Source: Mariannaea sp. PMI_226 (lineage: Eukaryota > Ascomycota > Sordariomycetes > Hypocreales > Nectriaceae). Taken from it: DNA of 64,000 bases. Shown in pieces: positions 10,824 through 24,274 of the stretch. Numbering within the stretch: position 1 is the stretch's first letter; every line of letters starts with the position of its first letter. The stretch lies in assembly GCA_024336345.1 (NCBI GenBank), contig JANFOG010000016.1, positions 1 to 64,000 of the forward strand. Reading direction: 5' to 3'. The position numbers and the translations under genes were made by a program. The notes under the pieces are model-generated. The model did no database searches and was not told the DNA's origin. It worked only from the letters and a program-made list of their open reading frames with translations.

Positions 10824-11950
10824 CTTAATAAATAGAATTAAATTAATAGAAGGGGGGAGCTAGTAAATAAGATTAGAGATATAATAATAAATCTATAGTA
10901 AAAGCATAATAAAAACATACTATTATTAAAAATTAAATTAAATTATTACTCTCTTTATTATTATTAATAGTAGAAAATTAGTTAATTAAACTATAAATAT
11001 ATAAATAAATTAGGCCCACCTTAAAAATAAAATATATATAATTAAAAATTAATTAATTATAATAAATTAATAATAGTAAAAAGATATAAAATATAAAAAT
11101 TTATTTAAAAAAATATTTTATAAAATGATTAAATTAATATAATAAATCTAAATAAAAAATAAGATAATTAATATATAAAACTTAATAAAGAAAAAAAAAG
11201 AAAAGAAAAAAAGAAAAAATAAAAAAATATTAATTAATATTCTAAATAATAATAAATTAATATAGCTAGTAATATTAATTATTAATCTATACATTATTAG
11301 GCATAATTATTAAATAAATAAAATCTATATTAAGCTTACTTATAGGAAATTAGGAAAATATAAAGTAAATAAGAGAATAAAGAAATAATATAAAAGGCAC
11401 TAAACTTAATATAAATATATAATAAGTATATAATATTATTATATAAAGAGAACAATAAACCCTTATTAACCTACTGACTATAAAATAATATATAATTCTA
11501 ACTTTAATTATAAAATAAAACTTAAACTTATAAAGCCAGTATATAAGGCCTACATTAAGCTTATTTAGAAAGGATAGAGGTTTTTCTCTAGCTTTAGTTA
11601 ATATAGTTTTTCTATTATTTATATAATATAAAAGCACTATTTACCTATATAGGTCTATAGAGTATTATTAAATAAATAAATAAATATTTAATTTATTTAA
11701 TTTATTTTATATATAATTTTTTTATTAATATTATTAAAAAAATTAAAAAAACTTTATAAATTTAATTTAAATATAAATTATATATTTATATTATATTATA
11801 TAAAAAAGCTCTTTTTTAAATTTAATTAAAACTTTATATAATCTATTCTTAATTTTATTTTATTTTTAAATTTTCTTTTTAAATTTTTATAATATTTTAT
11901 AATTATTTTATATAAATATCTATTTAATATCGAAAATCTTTAACTACCTA
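10618..11950. other. AT-rich sequence up to the isochore edge
   Basis: Extremely AT-rich DNA with A- and T-homopolymer runs and no recognisable domain. The longest open frame here (11350-11637, minus) is low-complexity Ile/Tyr/Phe/Leu and shows no family motif. It is probably further RIP-decayed repeat. Composition changes abruptly to about 50% GC between about 11,940 and 12,060. Confidence 0.6.
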
Positions 11951-12081
11951 ATAGCCCTACTCTTACTATAGAATCTCTGTCCAGCCGTGTTACCACAGCG
12001 TTTCTTACCACTCTTGCTAATCAAATAATGATTAACTATAAACCATGTTAGTTGGCTATAAGCTACCGTTCCATTGAAGGA

Positions 12082-15000
12082 CTATAGGCTTACCTCGATG
12101 AGCCTTTCAGTAAGTTCAAGGCAATCGCGGTTGATGTCCTCCATCGAACCTAGTGAGCATGATCGCCAAAGACCACCGAAGCCCATTTCTTCGAGAGTCT
12201 CTGTTAGTGAAGTCATCGAAGCCACAGCTCTAGAGAACTGGGGATTTGATGAAAGCGTGCGTAGAAGCGTATGTGCTGCTTTCAGGGTGGTGGAATTCTG
12301 CCCATGCAATAGACTGTCATCTAGTAGTGCTCTGATGGCGGCGCATCTATTCTGCAGTTAGGCATATACTCTTTCACTAGATCTATAGCAGGACTACTCA
12401 CAAGTGAATTACAACAGCAGGTCGCTTCATGGCTAGTTCATCGAGCCATTCAAGGCTACGGGTCTGGACAACATCTTCCAAGTATTGGAAGTCCACGAGC
12501 TCGATGGCTGTCATCAGCAGCAGGTCCTTGTCGTGCACGGACTCAATATCCTGTAAGCCACGGGAATTGAGCGCCGTGCTCACTTCGCCAGGATTGACAC
12601 CTGCAGCCCAGAGGCTGTCCTTGACTTCCTCGTGGCTCACGGCTCTGGCAAGGAGAAGAGACATGTATGCCGTTCCTTGCAGAATGTCCCGGGTGGAATT
12701 GTCGGGATCAGTACTCCACCTTGTCATTTGGAAGAAAGAGGATAAAACTCGCATTGCAGTTTGTCTTGTTGCAGTGTCCGTAAGACCGCGAGCGAGACAT
12801 GCACAGACCGCGAACTCGAAATTGTCATGGGCGAAATGAATGCCGTAAACATCCTCTAGCGGTAGTGCCGCTTCTTCTAATGGAACTCGTCCCTGAAGGA
12901 GCAGTGGTACTATTCTGGCACCCCGAAACTCTTCCCCTGTGCTGATATTGGCCAAAACTGCTTCAAGGAAGTGAGCAGCGCAATTAAAAAGACTTGCTGG
13001 CACAAGTCTTACAAGTGACATAGCGAGCCAGAATAACTGTAAGCCGTAGCGGGAAGCAGATGGAAGCTTTGCCATCATCTTCGACAATGAGGTAACGATT
13101 GATACGAGCATTTCACTGTTGTGATCCTCTCCAAATCGATTCACACTGTTCCGCAAGGCCACGAGGACCTGATAAAGAAGATCGTCATCTACTTCTTCCC
13201 GAGCAAGGCATCCCATAACAGTAAATGCTCGCGGTTGAATAGCTGGGTTATTCTGGAAGGCTGTGCTCGCTACAAGACTCATCCACCGAGACCGCCAGAC
13301 ATTGGCCAGGTCTACAGTTGGAGCTGCAACTGAGCAAATATCGAAAAGTGTAGATGCTAGATTCTCTGTGGCTGATAATGCAGGCCCGGCTTCCTGTGAA
13401 GTAGAGACTGACGCCGCGTCGCGAATAAAGGCTGGAGGCGCAGAGAATATGTCACTCCGTGGATCGCACAGAAAGTCCAGACTAGCCCTGAGCTTGCTGG
13501 ATTTCGCATCGTCAAGATCGAAGGAAGTGCATATGGCATGAACTGAGTTGACCAATAGCCGATATACGAGCAACCGGGTATCCTGCCCGCCCGTGTTGGC
13601 TAGCATTGTTACGATGTGAAAGATCTCGGGCAAAAATAATTGCGACTGTACTCCGCTATCAAATGACAATGCCAGGCAGAACCGAAGCAGAACACATAAC
13701 TCCGACCAGACGGCGTTATCCGGGAGATACTTAGTAGGCCGTAATGAGGAACGGTTAAGGGCTTTGCGGAGGCGCGAGACGATTTTCCCTCGCAGTGTGA
13801 CCGTGCTGATTCCTACCACAATGGAGGAAATAATTTCTAGCGGTTCTTCATCAGTACCGTAGCCCATGGCCATTTTGAGAAGTTCGTCCAGGAAGATCTC
13901 CAGTAGGATCTCATCCTCAACAATCCTTGGCCATACAGACTGTTCCAGAGAGTAGACGAGAGCATGGTCTTGGACCGTGATATCAATTAGCTTTCGGAAA
14001 AGAACCGCAACTTTTTCTCTCCCCTTCTCGCCATCAAGTTCGTTCGCTAGAATATTGTTGCGAAGGCCAGGAAGCCACGGCGCCATGTATGCCAGGCATA
14101 ATGGTTTCTGTTCATCTGGAAAGCTCTCCCACCCGACGAAGAATTCAGTGAGAAAATCGGAAGTGAGCTGGGGTTCTGCTAGAGCTAGCTCCTTGCTTAT
14201 GTCTATGATAAATCGTGTTGGATCCAGAGGGACAGATACATCTAATAGTCTGGATAAGTATGTTTGGACAGATTGAATGATAAAATGACTGACCTTTGGT
14301 GTGCACAAGCCTCAATGCGCATCTGAACTTGAAGGCCTTGCAGAGTGCACAAAGCAGGTGGTAGGAAGAAAGTCTCAGAGTATTATCAGGACTGGATAAA
14401 TTTGCCAATGCCAGATTGAGCAGTGTACCGGGGACATCCTGAGGTCGGATGAGCCTTTCAATGGATTTCAGTGACCTGCTATCTTTCCCATGCTTCGCCT
14501 TGGCACCCCTGATAGTTTGAAGAACATCAGACTTCTTGGGACTAGTGAAATACATCACAATTTTTCCGTTATCCGCTCTCAAACCAAATGCGGAGTCATC
14601 CTCAGTTTGGATTGATGTTGGTGCTTCATCGACTTCCCCTAACCGAAAGATGTCATTTACTGTCGTCCCGAGTCGAAAGCCAGCAAATATCTCCTGTTTT
14701 TTGGTTGTAGTCACTTGGACGAATTGACTACCCACCTTGATGATGACCTCGATCTTGCCTTTTGACTTAGACAATCGCGTGATGGGTTGGAACACATAAC
14801 GAGTGTCTGTTACCACGCTAATTGTTTCCTTTGGTAGGTGGAGTTGGCTGAGATGGAAGTGGGCTTGCAGATCCTGAAGACTGCCGATCAGGTGGTACTC
14901 GACGTTTTTCGGATTGAACACGCCATTTTCATTCTTCGTACATACTCGGAGCAGCCGGCGGAAACATCGCCTGAGCTGAAGTTAGCCTTTGGATCAATGT

Positions 15001-18000
15001 GCAGAGGAGGGACATCATACTTGAAAGCACTATTCATGTTATATACGTAGATTCGAGTCAGATTACTCGCTAGCTCCGAGGGAGTGAGCAGCTCCAATTT
15101 TTTGAAGAGCTCGTCTTGAGGCTCATTCCTACCGTTGTAACAGGTAGCATCAATGAGGAGCCCGAAAGGTCTATGCCATAGCCTACTGGCGATCTAGAAC
15201 AAATATGAGTGAAACATTCTTTGAAAGTCTACGACAAGTCAGTATGCTATCGGTAAACTAACCTTGAGATAGCAGTAGAGCAATGTGTCATAGTCAATAC
15301 CCTCAGTTTCTATGTGACGTAAAATTATGCATATAATCGACAGTCCGTCCTGTATTCGTCAGATTGCTAGTAGAAGGGGCGCCGGTTTCCTGTGGCCTAC
15401 CTTGCTTTCACCTCCATCATACACTGCCCGGGCAGTGAGGAAGGATTCTGTACTTCGAAATGCGTTGCGAAGCATAAAGTTTTGGAAACGGGAGTAAAGG
15501 GGAGGACTGTTGGTGGACACCTGAGGCCTATTCCACGATACGGCAAGTGGTGGCGGTCCTAAGTTGGAGATGAGGTTTCTGAGCGGTTCTAGAACGGGTG
15601 AGCGCACTCGAGCAAGATCCCCTGAAGACCTCATGTACTCTCGTCTCTCTCTCGACACTAAGGTTTGCCGGACATGGTCCCAATGATCGTACAAGAATCG
15701 ATGAAGTGCTACACAAGACCCGAAATCAAATGACTCTACCATTCTTTGCGGTTCCAATTGATGAGGCGCAACCTAGAAAACCTTTGTCAACATTTATCGT
15801 AACTGATGCTAAACGAAGCACATTTTACTGACTGAGATCTCTCGAAGGAAAGTTGTTACGTGGTAAATGTTTTGCGTAAGGAAGTCATTCAAAGGAAACA
15901 TATAGGGCTCTTTGGCCCCAAATAGAACATTATTGGCAAGATTTTGAATGACCTTGGCGATTAACAGTAGGCCACGGCGCATTTCCTTGGAGGGAGAGCT
16001 TGATACGAGACCTTCAGCCTCCGGAGCTACAATGGCTGGGCAGAAAAAGCGAAGGAAGATGAAGGCGCCGACTGCGGTGTATTTCGCATCGGGAAATTTT
16101 ACCACAACGGCATTTGAGATCTGGTGATTCACGTTACCATATGGATTCTGAAGAAAGGGGGATGTTACTTACAATGTTGCATATTTTTCGGAATGCCGCC
16201 GGCATACTAGACGACGATGCACATATGTCATCGATGAAGACTTTGGCGACAATTCGTAGCTGCAGTGCATTTTTTTGAATTTCCTCCGCAGTGCCAACCC
16301 TTGCGGGATCAAGCTCTAGATCTAGATCCTTGGATGTAAGCATAAGTCGCTCCAGGACCTTTTGAAGCGTCGCTCGTAAATACGAGGCGCCCTTCCATTT
16401 TGCATAGACCGATAGCATCTTGGTTGCCACACAGCTTCGGCGAAGTAATTCTGCCTCGTTTTCTATGTTGTGTCCCGTCAGCATAAGGTGTAGCAAATAT
16501 CACCGAGGTACCCATGAAAGTATCATACCTGTGTCTTCAATCTCCTGTTTTATTAAACCCTCCAGAAGTTCAAAGATTAGCCCACGCTGCTCAAAAATAG
16601 TCAATAGGCAGATGGCGAGCTCGTCAACATCAGTGCTTGGGCATGCTAGACTCATAGAAATTGCAAGGGAAGGATCGTTTGTCAGTAGCTGTAACATGAT
16701 TAGCTATGTAGCATATTCTTTTGGACTACCGGATAAACGGACCTCAAGCAATTCTTCGTACTTTATACTCACGGCAGAATCTGTAAGATTGCTGAACTCT
16801 GTGCCTTGGACTAAGATATTATACAGGACTTTGACAAAGGCTGTGCGGATCTCAACGTTGTCGTGATAGCCGATATTCAAGGAATGCTTCAGTCCAACAT
16901 CAATGTTGGCACTGAGAAGGTTTGAGAGGATGGTAATTGCCAAGTCCGAGTTTGAAAGCGACTCGTCTCGAACAGTCACGCCGAATACGGGTTCGGATCG
17001 TGTGGCATCAGTCGGCTCGTGGTTCAGCAGAGAAAGAAACCGATTGAAATATGTGTGAAACATTTGTGATTTCATTTCACTCATGCCAGCATCCGTGTGG
17101 CTGTCTGAAGGCTGCAGCGGCAATCGAAAAGTGAGATCCGCAAGAGACTTCAGGCATGCCTTGTCTAGATCTCTTTGAACTCGATTCATGTCATCTTGTC
17201 TGTTGAACAAGCCGTTTTGGTCAAGTCTTGGGGAACGGGGTCGAGCTATCCAACCGAAGATATACTCAAGCAATTGGTTTCTGATACGTACGTCATCTCG
17301 GAGGTTCAAATGTTCCTTTCGCTTCGTCACCGCTTCTGACAAATGACAAACTCGAATCTTCACCCGCAAAGTGCTGGGAGTATCGTTAATGCCATCAAGA
17401 AACTTGGCAAAATTAAGCGTCAGTGCTCCAAGATGAACGGAAGATGCAGCTCCAAGGTCTGAAGGGCTTTCCAGCCTTTCCACCAACGCCTTTAGTAGAG
17501 ATGCAGCCTGTTCAGCAAATATCACCTCGCTGTCCTGGCCCTTATCAACTGGGGCTAAGGCGCCGGTAAAGAGCACCTCGAGTTCGGACTCGAGAGCTTT
17601 GAATAAGGGATGATATAGAGTAGGAGAAACTTCACTCGATAGAACATCGCGCATCGCCTCACGTACCCTCACATTGGCGCATGCCAAGAGCTGGATACTT
17701 AGTCGTAGGTATCGTGATAGGAGAGGCTCTTCGTAGTGTTCGGAGGAAATCCGGTCAATCCACCTCAGCCCTCCTAAAGCAGGTTCCTCCAAGATGATGG
17801 CCTGATCAGCCGTACATATACCTCCCAATGAAGCTAGAAACCCCGAGAAATTACGCCATTCGGATAGCGCTCTCTCATCAACTGTATCGATTGCCGAGGT
17901 GGAAACGTCCTTGGCAAGATGAATCCATCTGTCGAAGGCGGTCTCCCAGGCATTTAAGATACCTGTAGTTGGGAATTGCATGCGCCGCAAAAGGCCTCGC

Positions 18001-20582
18001 ACTCGCTTTTGAAAGGCCACTAGCCCAGTAAACCTGAAAGCAGGAGAAGCGATCTCTTTGAAAACCTCGCCGTTCCGAAGGATAGAAGCCGAGGATTTCG
18101 CCGACTCCGCTTGCTTGTCTACAATGGCACACTCCTGAAGGAAGAGACCAATACATGACGTAACTAGCTGGCATGTGTCAATACTGGCGGAGCATAGTGA
18201 AGTGAGAAGCGTGGTTTCAAGCTTGGACGATGCGCTCACGACATCGGGTGTATTGTCGGGAATTTCGGCCAATTCCTGTCATCGATTAGCAACCTGGAGT
18301 ACGGTCGGTAAAGGACTGAATGACCGATCATACAGGGACATGTTTTAGCAAAAGAAGCCGTGCCTCAAGGTATTCTTGAAGGTCAATTAGTCCTTGGTCG
18401 TCGTGATGGGATGCAATTCGCTCGCATAATCCAAGCAAAACTTTGGAACTATCATCTGGATTAGCGATTAATTTTTTACGAAGTGTCCAACTCACCTTCT
18501 GCCCCACAACTCGCCTCGAAGTTGAGGTGTTCCGAATTGATGCCCAGTGTCGAATTTTCGATAGGCTTCTAGGTGACCAGTAAATAGTCTATCAGCAACA
18601 TCTGTAGCGAGTCGTCGAACGGATGGCTCCGAGGACAATACACAAAGAAGGAATGACTTGAAAAGACTCCTGGACGGGTCGTCGCCAGAGAGGTCATCCA
18701 GAAGCCGTGTTGGGGAGGCGTCTAGGAACTCAAGAATGCAACGAACCATTTCCATGCTCTCGTGGCTACCTTGAGTAGGTGCGTTCATGAGTTTCGAGGT
18801 CTCGAGCTATTGCCAAGGTTACACGAGAAAAATCTCCATGACATTTGGATAAAACTTACCTCCAACTGAGAACGCATGAATGGGACTGCCGTGTCAAATA
18901 ACTCATGGTATTGGAGAGCATGCGGCTGTTGTGCAAAGTAAGAGCAGCCTCGGACAATGGCTAATTTGAAGCTGCTGGGTGCGCTAGGTGCAATACAATT
19001 CTCGGCGAGAGTGTTCACACGTCCATCAAAATTGAGATGCGCTAGGCTAACAAATGCAGCAGTCATCATATCCTGCTCAAAAAGTATTGTATCTGACGAG
19101 GAGACTCGGTGGAACACCGCATCCCTTACCTCGTCTTGAACATCCAGTGCGTAACTGACCAGAGCAGAATCACTTTCGGCATCAAAATGTCGAGCCGCGC
19201 GGAGTAAAGACACAAGGCAATAGCCAGCCTGCTCATTCCGATTCCTCAAAGCTTTCCGCAAACTGTCCAGAAAAGAAACCTTTTTGATCATGCTGCTGCT
19301 CTTAGCTTCTCGCATGTTGCTTGCAACCTCAAATACATCGGGGAGCAGGAATAGAAGCGTGGTTTGTAATGGATAGAGAAGACCTTTCCGTTTGCCGTTG
19401 TCAGTAGCAGCTTGAGCCATATCAAATAACGTGTCAGCGCCTCCATCAAGACGCTTATGAAGGAGATGAAGCTGAACAAACTCGCGAGGGAACCGGTCAA
19501 TCCATCTGGTAATTAGTAAAGGAGTAATCACAGCGACAGTATTCTGATAAGGTTTTCGGAAATGAAGAAAGCTGGAACATATTTCTTGAATAAGCTGACC
19601 GAGCTTGGGACCATCCACCCAGAAGAATGATACAAGCCTTAGGACGACTAGAGCAGCTTTCTCAGCATCCTGGGAGGAAGTTGAAGCCGAAGTACCTGAC
19701 TGGGAAACAATAGTGGTACGGATGTTATATATGACGTTTCTGACATAATCAAAAGCGACTGGCCAGCTTGACGCGGTGACATACTCGATTACAGTCTTGG
19801 AATGCGCATCCATTTCATCAAGGCGAGCTGCCTGGCCGTCGTCATCATAAGCACTTTCATGTCCATCTGTGGTGGACGAGTCGTCGGACCAAGGAATGGC
19901 AACATTGCGCGTAGACACTTGGTCGAGTAGGGTCTGAGCTGGAAGAACATAACTGTCTGGTATGGGATCAAGGAGATGCTTCAATACGTCGAACATGCGG
20001 CTGACAAGAACTTCGTCAAGTGGAGGCGGCGGAGAAGCGATCCCCAAATTGCTGTCATTCTTGGGAGCAAGCGAGGTCCAGTGAGCGGAGCAGCAATTGG
20101 CGATGAGGGCTAGTATAAAGAGCTCTGACTGGAAGACATGATTCGGATGAGAGGCCACGGCGGAATATGGACGGGAAAGGTCCTCGAGAAGGGAAAGAAG
20201 GGCCTCGAGAACAGTGTAGATGGATGTGGTTCCGAGTTCGACCAGCGTGGCTCTGGTAACGTGGAGTATGTCGTCTTGCTGCAGGCTCTGGCCGCTTGTG
20301 CCAGCTCGATGGGGGAGCTTGAAGGTGAGTTAGTTCCCCGTACGGCGCCAGTTGAGCGAGGGTCAATGGAGCAGCGATGCTTACTCTAGTGGCGAGCCTG
20401 TCGACCAGACAGCCGACCAGGCCTGCGTCGCCATTCATAGCTGCGGCAGCATTGAGCGAAGTGCGAGAGAATTGAGTTGGTGCCTGGATCCGCGGCTGGG
20501 CTGTTGGAGAGCTATGGTTCTGGGAGTGGTGCTGGTTGTGCTGGGGGGGGGGGGGGCCGCCTCCCGTAACCCCGCGGCGCAT
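12082..20582 (-). CDS. IRA1: Ras GTPase-activating protein, Ira/neurofibromin type
   Basis: Large cytosolic RasGAP that stimulates GTP hydrolysis by Ras and so restrains Ras-cAMP signalling. Exons span 20582 to 12082 and add up to about 2,600 residues. The start is ATG at 20582 (MRRGVTGGG) ahead of a Pro/His/Gln-rich leader and SLNAAAAMNGDAGLVGCLVD. The first intron is 20318-20384. The catalytic domain lies at about 15.8-16.7 kb: ELLRRSCVATK carries the arginine finger, followed by SYLRATLQKVLERL and AVGAFIFLRFFCPAIVAPE, the FLRF-x-x-PAIV signature. The Sec14/CRAL-TRIO-like and PH-like region follows (LYCYLKIASRLWHRPFGLLI; RIYVYNMNSAFK). Helical repeats flank both sides. The C-terminal exon ends LTERLIE. 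The next bases form a GTAAGC donor but also read V-S-L-stop, so the true end is either 12082 or a further exon lost at the isochore edge. Confidence 0.9.
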
Positions 20583-21197
20583 TCTCCACATCCCAATCCT
20601 AGCCATACTCACCTCCTTTACTAGGTATGAGGGGCTAATTACCTTACCCTATATGACGAGCTCCAGGTTAATACCAATTTGTACCTGCCCTCATTGATCA
20701 AGTGCCTAGGTACCTACATACTGCGCAGAGGCATTATGGCAGGCGCATTAGGGACCGAGGTACCTAGTGTTCTTGATTTCGCATGACTGCGACCATACGA
20801 CAATACCTCTCCTACCTGGGGTACCCAATGCAGTGAAGTAAGTTGGGATCCAATATTGATTTTAAAGACAGGTGGTGCCAGATCACATCAGAAACAGGCA
20901 CCCTGGTTCATGTACGAAGCGAGATGTATGAAGTTGTTGGCCATGACGAACGGCAACAAGGGCATAAAACTATATCAGCGTTTGGCACACGTATTTGAAC
21001 TTCCCTAAGGTAAGGTAGGTATTTATAAAGAGATTGATTGTGCATGCCATTCCATTCCCCTCATATTCGATTAATTACTGATTCCGATACCTGACGACTA
21101 AAGCATTGAATAGGTTCCAGTAAATATAGCTGTATCTTGCGGTCGAGAGGGAATTTTATTCCAAAATGATCCTCTATACTCTGCAAGAATTGAAGCT
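20583..21197. promoter_or_regulatory. IRA upstream region and Rat1 3' region
   Basis: Intergenic DNA between the head of the RasGAP gene and the tail of Rat1, both on the minus strand. Two AGGTACCTA palindromes occur at 20707-20716 and 20758-20766, about 125 and 180 bp upstream of the RasGAP ATG. No open frame or RNA gene was recognised. Confidence 0.5.
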
Positions 21198-24100
21198 TTA
21201 CCTATAGTCCCGCCCCCCTCGATGATGGTTCCCTGAGCCCCTATTTCCGGTGTATGAATGTCCCCCTTGTCCTTGATATGGTCCATTATGGCCATATCTA
21301 GGAGGGGGTGGATCTTGACCCCACGAATTGCTGTAGCCCTGATTTCCCCAACGTTGGCTGTCAGGATTTCGGTTGTTGTAGTACACCGGCGGCGGCGGCG
21401 GCACCCCAACACCAAATCCAGGACCTCCAGGTGGGGGTGGAGGAGCTGCACCCGCATGGTAAGGAGGTCGATTCCCATCATGTCTACCATAGCCATTCTG
21501 CGAACGGGCATTGTGACCACCGCGGCCGGTATTAGGTCCATAGTGAAAACCAGGACCGCCGGCTCGTCCAAGCGGTGCTCCACCGTAGCTTCGCCCATTT
21601 CGGTTGGCTTTGCCACGTATGACCTCAATATCGCTCTGCGTGAGGGTAGGCTGTGGTAGCTTGACCCCTCTTAGAAGCATTGACTTGTGCGTCTGTGATA
21701 TTTGCGGTATATCGTAGTTTACGCTGATATTGTTAGCTGATGTTTTAGACAATACTTGGCAAATAATTCATAAAGCTTACATAACGGAATGGTCATAATC
21801 GAGATCTGGCATGGATTTCCGTTCCAGGGGATACTTGAGAGATCCATGAGGAACATACCCATCCTGCTTCTCGACCTTGCCCGATAACCCATCACTCTTC
21901 TCGGGGTTCAACTTAAATTCGGGCTCTCCCTGTCGTTTAGAGTAGAACTTGGTGGAGACGTCATCGTATAAGCTTTCGTGATTGTCAGACAGGAGAAGAA
22001 CAACTTTGCCTTTCTCATTCCGTGCAAGGTCTTCAGGGCTAAGCAGGGGATATTTGCTCCGAACTGCCTTGAGCAACCGAGGCATGTCGATGAAAGGGAG
22101 CAATGCAACGCCCTGCCACGCCATCTTCTTTCCGTTTAAATCGACCTCGAAATCTTCGGGATAGAAATCGATGATCTCACTATCCTCGTTCAACATGAGA
22201 GGGTGAAAGACCTCCGGTAAAGCATGCCGAGATGCCGCTGGAAGGACGCTCATCAGTTGCTCAAACGGCTTGGATATGCGCCCCTTCTCAAAAGAAATCT
22301 GCATTTTGGCAAGACCGTTGAAATCGGCGGCAAAGGGGGCATAATGATAGGGATAGTACCATTCCCAGGATGGGCATCCCTGGAAGTAGTAGAGAAGAAC
22401 CCAAGCTAGTCCTTCCATGTACGCTCGACCAACAGCATGGCGAAATTCGATATCTTTAGGATCCTTATGAAACTTTTTCTCATAGTAACGATCAGCATAG
22501 CCATCTTCCCAAAGCCGAACCTCGTCAATTGGTCCTTCCGTAGCCGCCGGAGTCGGCGTTGTAGCACCCAAAGAGTCAGTGGCTGCAGGATTGCCAGCAC
22601 TATCCATGCCTGATGCTTTCCGTTTCCCGAGAGCTGAAGGGGGACTCTCAGGAACCGAGCTGTTATTATTCTCCGCCACCACCTTCTTGGCCTGGAGCTG
22701 GGCTTTGAGAACGCTCGCTGCACTCTTGTTTGCTACGTTAGCGTCAGCGCCGCTGCTGCGGTTGACAACCATATCATGGGTGAGAGCCTTGAATGGCTCA
22801 GACGGATATGAAGCGATAGGGTGTAAAGGAAGGCCATTGAGAGGGTTCTCATGCCCATTCTTTCGAGGACCTGTGTTGCCGCTTTGATCTCCTCTTCTGG
22901 CACTGCCGTCTTGGAGCCTACGCCTCTTGGCATTGGCTTCACGTCGATCTTCCTGTTCCTTCCTCCTCCTGAAGATAGCATTCTCTTGCTTGGCTAATCC
23001 ATCGAGGATGATCTGGGCTCTGTCCAAGTCGATATGTCCATCTTTAGTAACGTAGCCACCCATGAATGGCAGATTGTCCTTCCAGAGCGTGGTGAGAGTA
23101 TCAATGCCGTGTTCTCGAATCTCCAGAGCCGGCAGATGAGGCAGGAAATCGTTGCCAACAAAGCAGCAGAGAAAAATCCAATCGTCGACCACGCGTTCTA
23201 GATCGAATCGAAAGGGCAAATTAGGAACTGACAGTTCGGCGGCAAGATACTCTCGCAAGATAGAAACATGAAGCCAAATAAAAGGCTTTAGAATCGGCTT
23301 CTTGTCTTTGTCCTCTTCGACATCTTCCTTTGGCTTTGCCTCGCCTCGGCAGTTGCGAGCATCGTGACCGTTTTGTCCACACAGTTTGCATAAACGGGAC
23401 TTACCCTCTTGGAAAAACACATCCTCTCGGAGAACCCGGAAGTGAGGTTCGTGAGTGGCCAGGCCAAGCATGATAAGATCAGCGTCGAGACCGTAGATTA
23501 CATGGCGAGTGTTTGGATCGTGATCTGGGGATGCCCGTTGAGAGCGAACAAAATCCATGATCTTGTGTTCTCCCTCTCCGGGAACGGTAGCATCAGAGAT
23601 GATGATTTTCAGCTTGGCCCAACTTGGATCAGTGTTGAGCTTGTACTGGCACCAGTAACGCAAGCTGAGAGCTAGGATGTCCATGAATGGAGTTCCAGGT
23701 GTGATAGAGTTAGAGTCAAAAGCCTTTTTTGCGACAGCCTCTGCACTTTCCACGGGTAGGGAGCCTCCATTCTGCTGCTTCAGCATTTTGATAAGCTCCT
23801 GCTTGTCTGCCTCCTTCTCTCTGGCCTCCTGTGCGGAGCGGAAACGTCGGGATCGTTGCTGATTCATTTTGGCTCGGGGTGCAACTCCGTCTGTGAGGAG
23901 GAAAAAGGATATATGTTAGGACTGAACAAATAGTTAAGGGGTCAATTAAGGAATCATAACATACCTACTGCAATCATAAGGATCTTTCGTGGTCGCACCA
24001 TGTTGACCACTCGATCAGTGTAGCGAAACACCTCCAGCATCATCTCTTCTTCATCTTTTGGAGCAGGTCTATCTTCTGGATGAGAACAAGGATGGACAAT

Positions 24101-24274
24101 GCCGTTCATATCAAGATACAGATTGTCGAACTCTTCTCCGTTTGGATTGGGCTTTGTGGCATCCACAGGTATTGTGGTACCATCCTCCATGGTGATAGGT
24201 TGGTCCTCGATCACTGGGGAGATGATCTTGGGGTACTTGTTGGAAAGCCATCGGAATGCCGCTGGGATACCCAT
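21198..24274 (-). CDS. RAT1: Nuclear 5'-3' exoribonuclease Rat1/Xrn2
   Basis: Processive 5'-to-3' exoribonuclease of the nucleus, acting in rRNA and snoRNA trimming and in torpedo termination of RNA polymerase II. Three exons (24274-23965, 23890-21781, 21723-21198) give 981 residues, the usual Rat1 length. The N-terminus [17 protein letters not shown] is the family signature. The XRN catalytic blocks [11 protein letters not shown] and [16 protein letters not shown] carry acidic metal ligands. A CCHC knuckle, [14 protein letters not shown], lies within the conserved half and separates fungal Rat1 from cytoplasmic Xrn1. The C-terminus, after the second intron, is Gly/Pro/Arg-rich with RGG-like stretches and ends RGGRDYR. 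Introns have GTATGT and GTAAGC donors. It shares a 647-bp upstream region with divergent USO1. Confidence 0.95.

Noticed and set aside
11350..11637. 95-residue minus-strand open frame
   Set aside because: Low-complexity hydrophobic and Tyr/Ile composition of AT-rich DNA, no motif.
21098..21659. Open frames on both strands over the Rat1 C-terminus
   Set aside because: Shadows produced by the repetitive Gly/Pro/Arg codons of the real exon.
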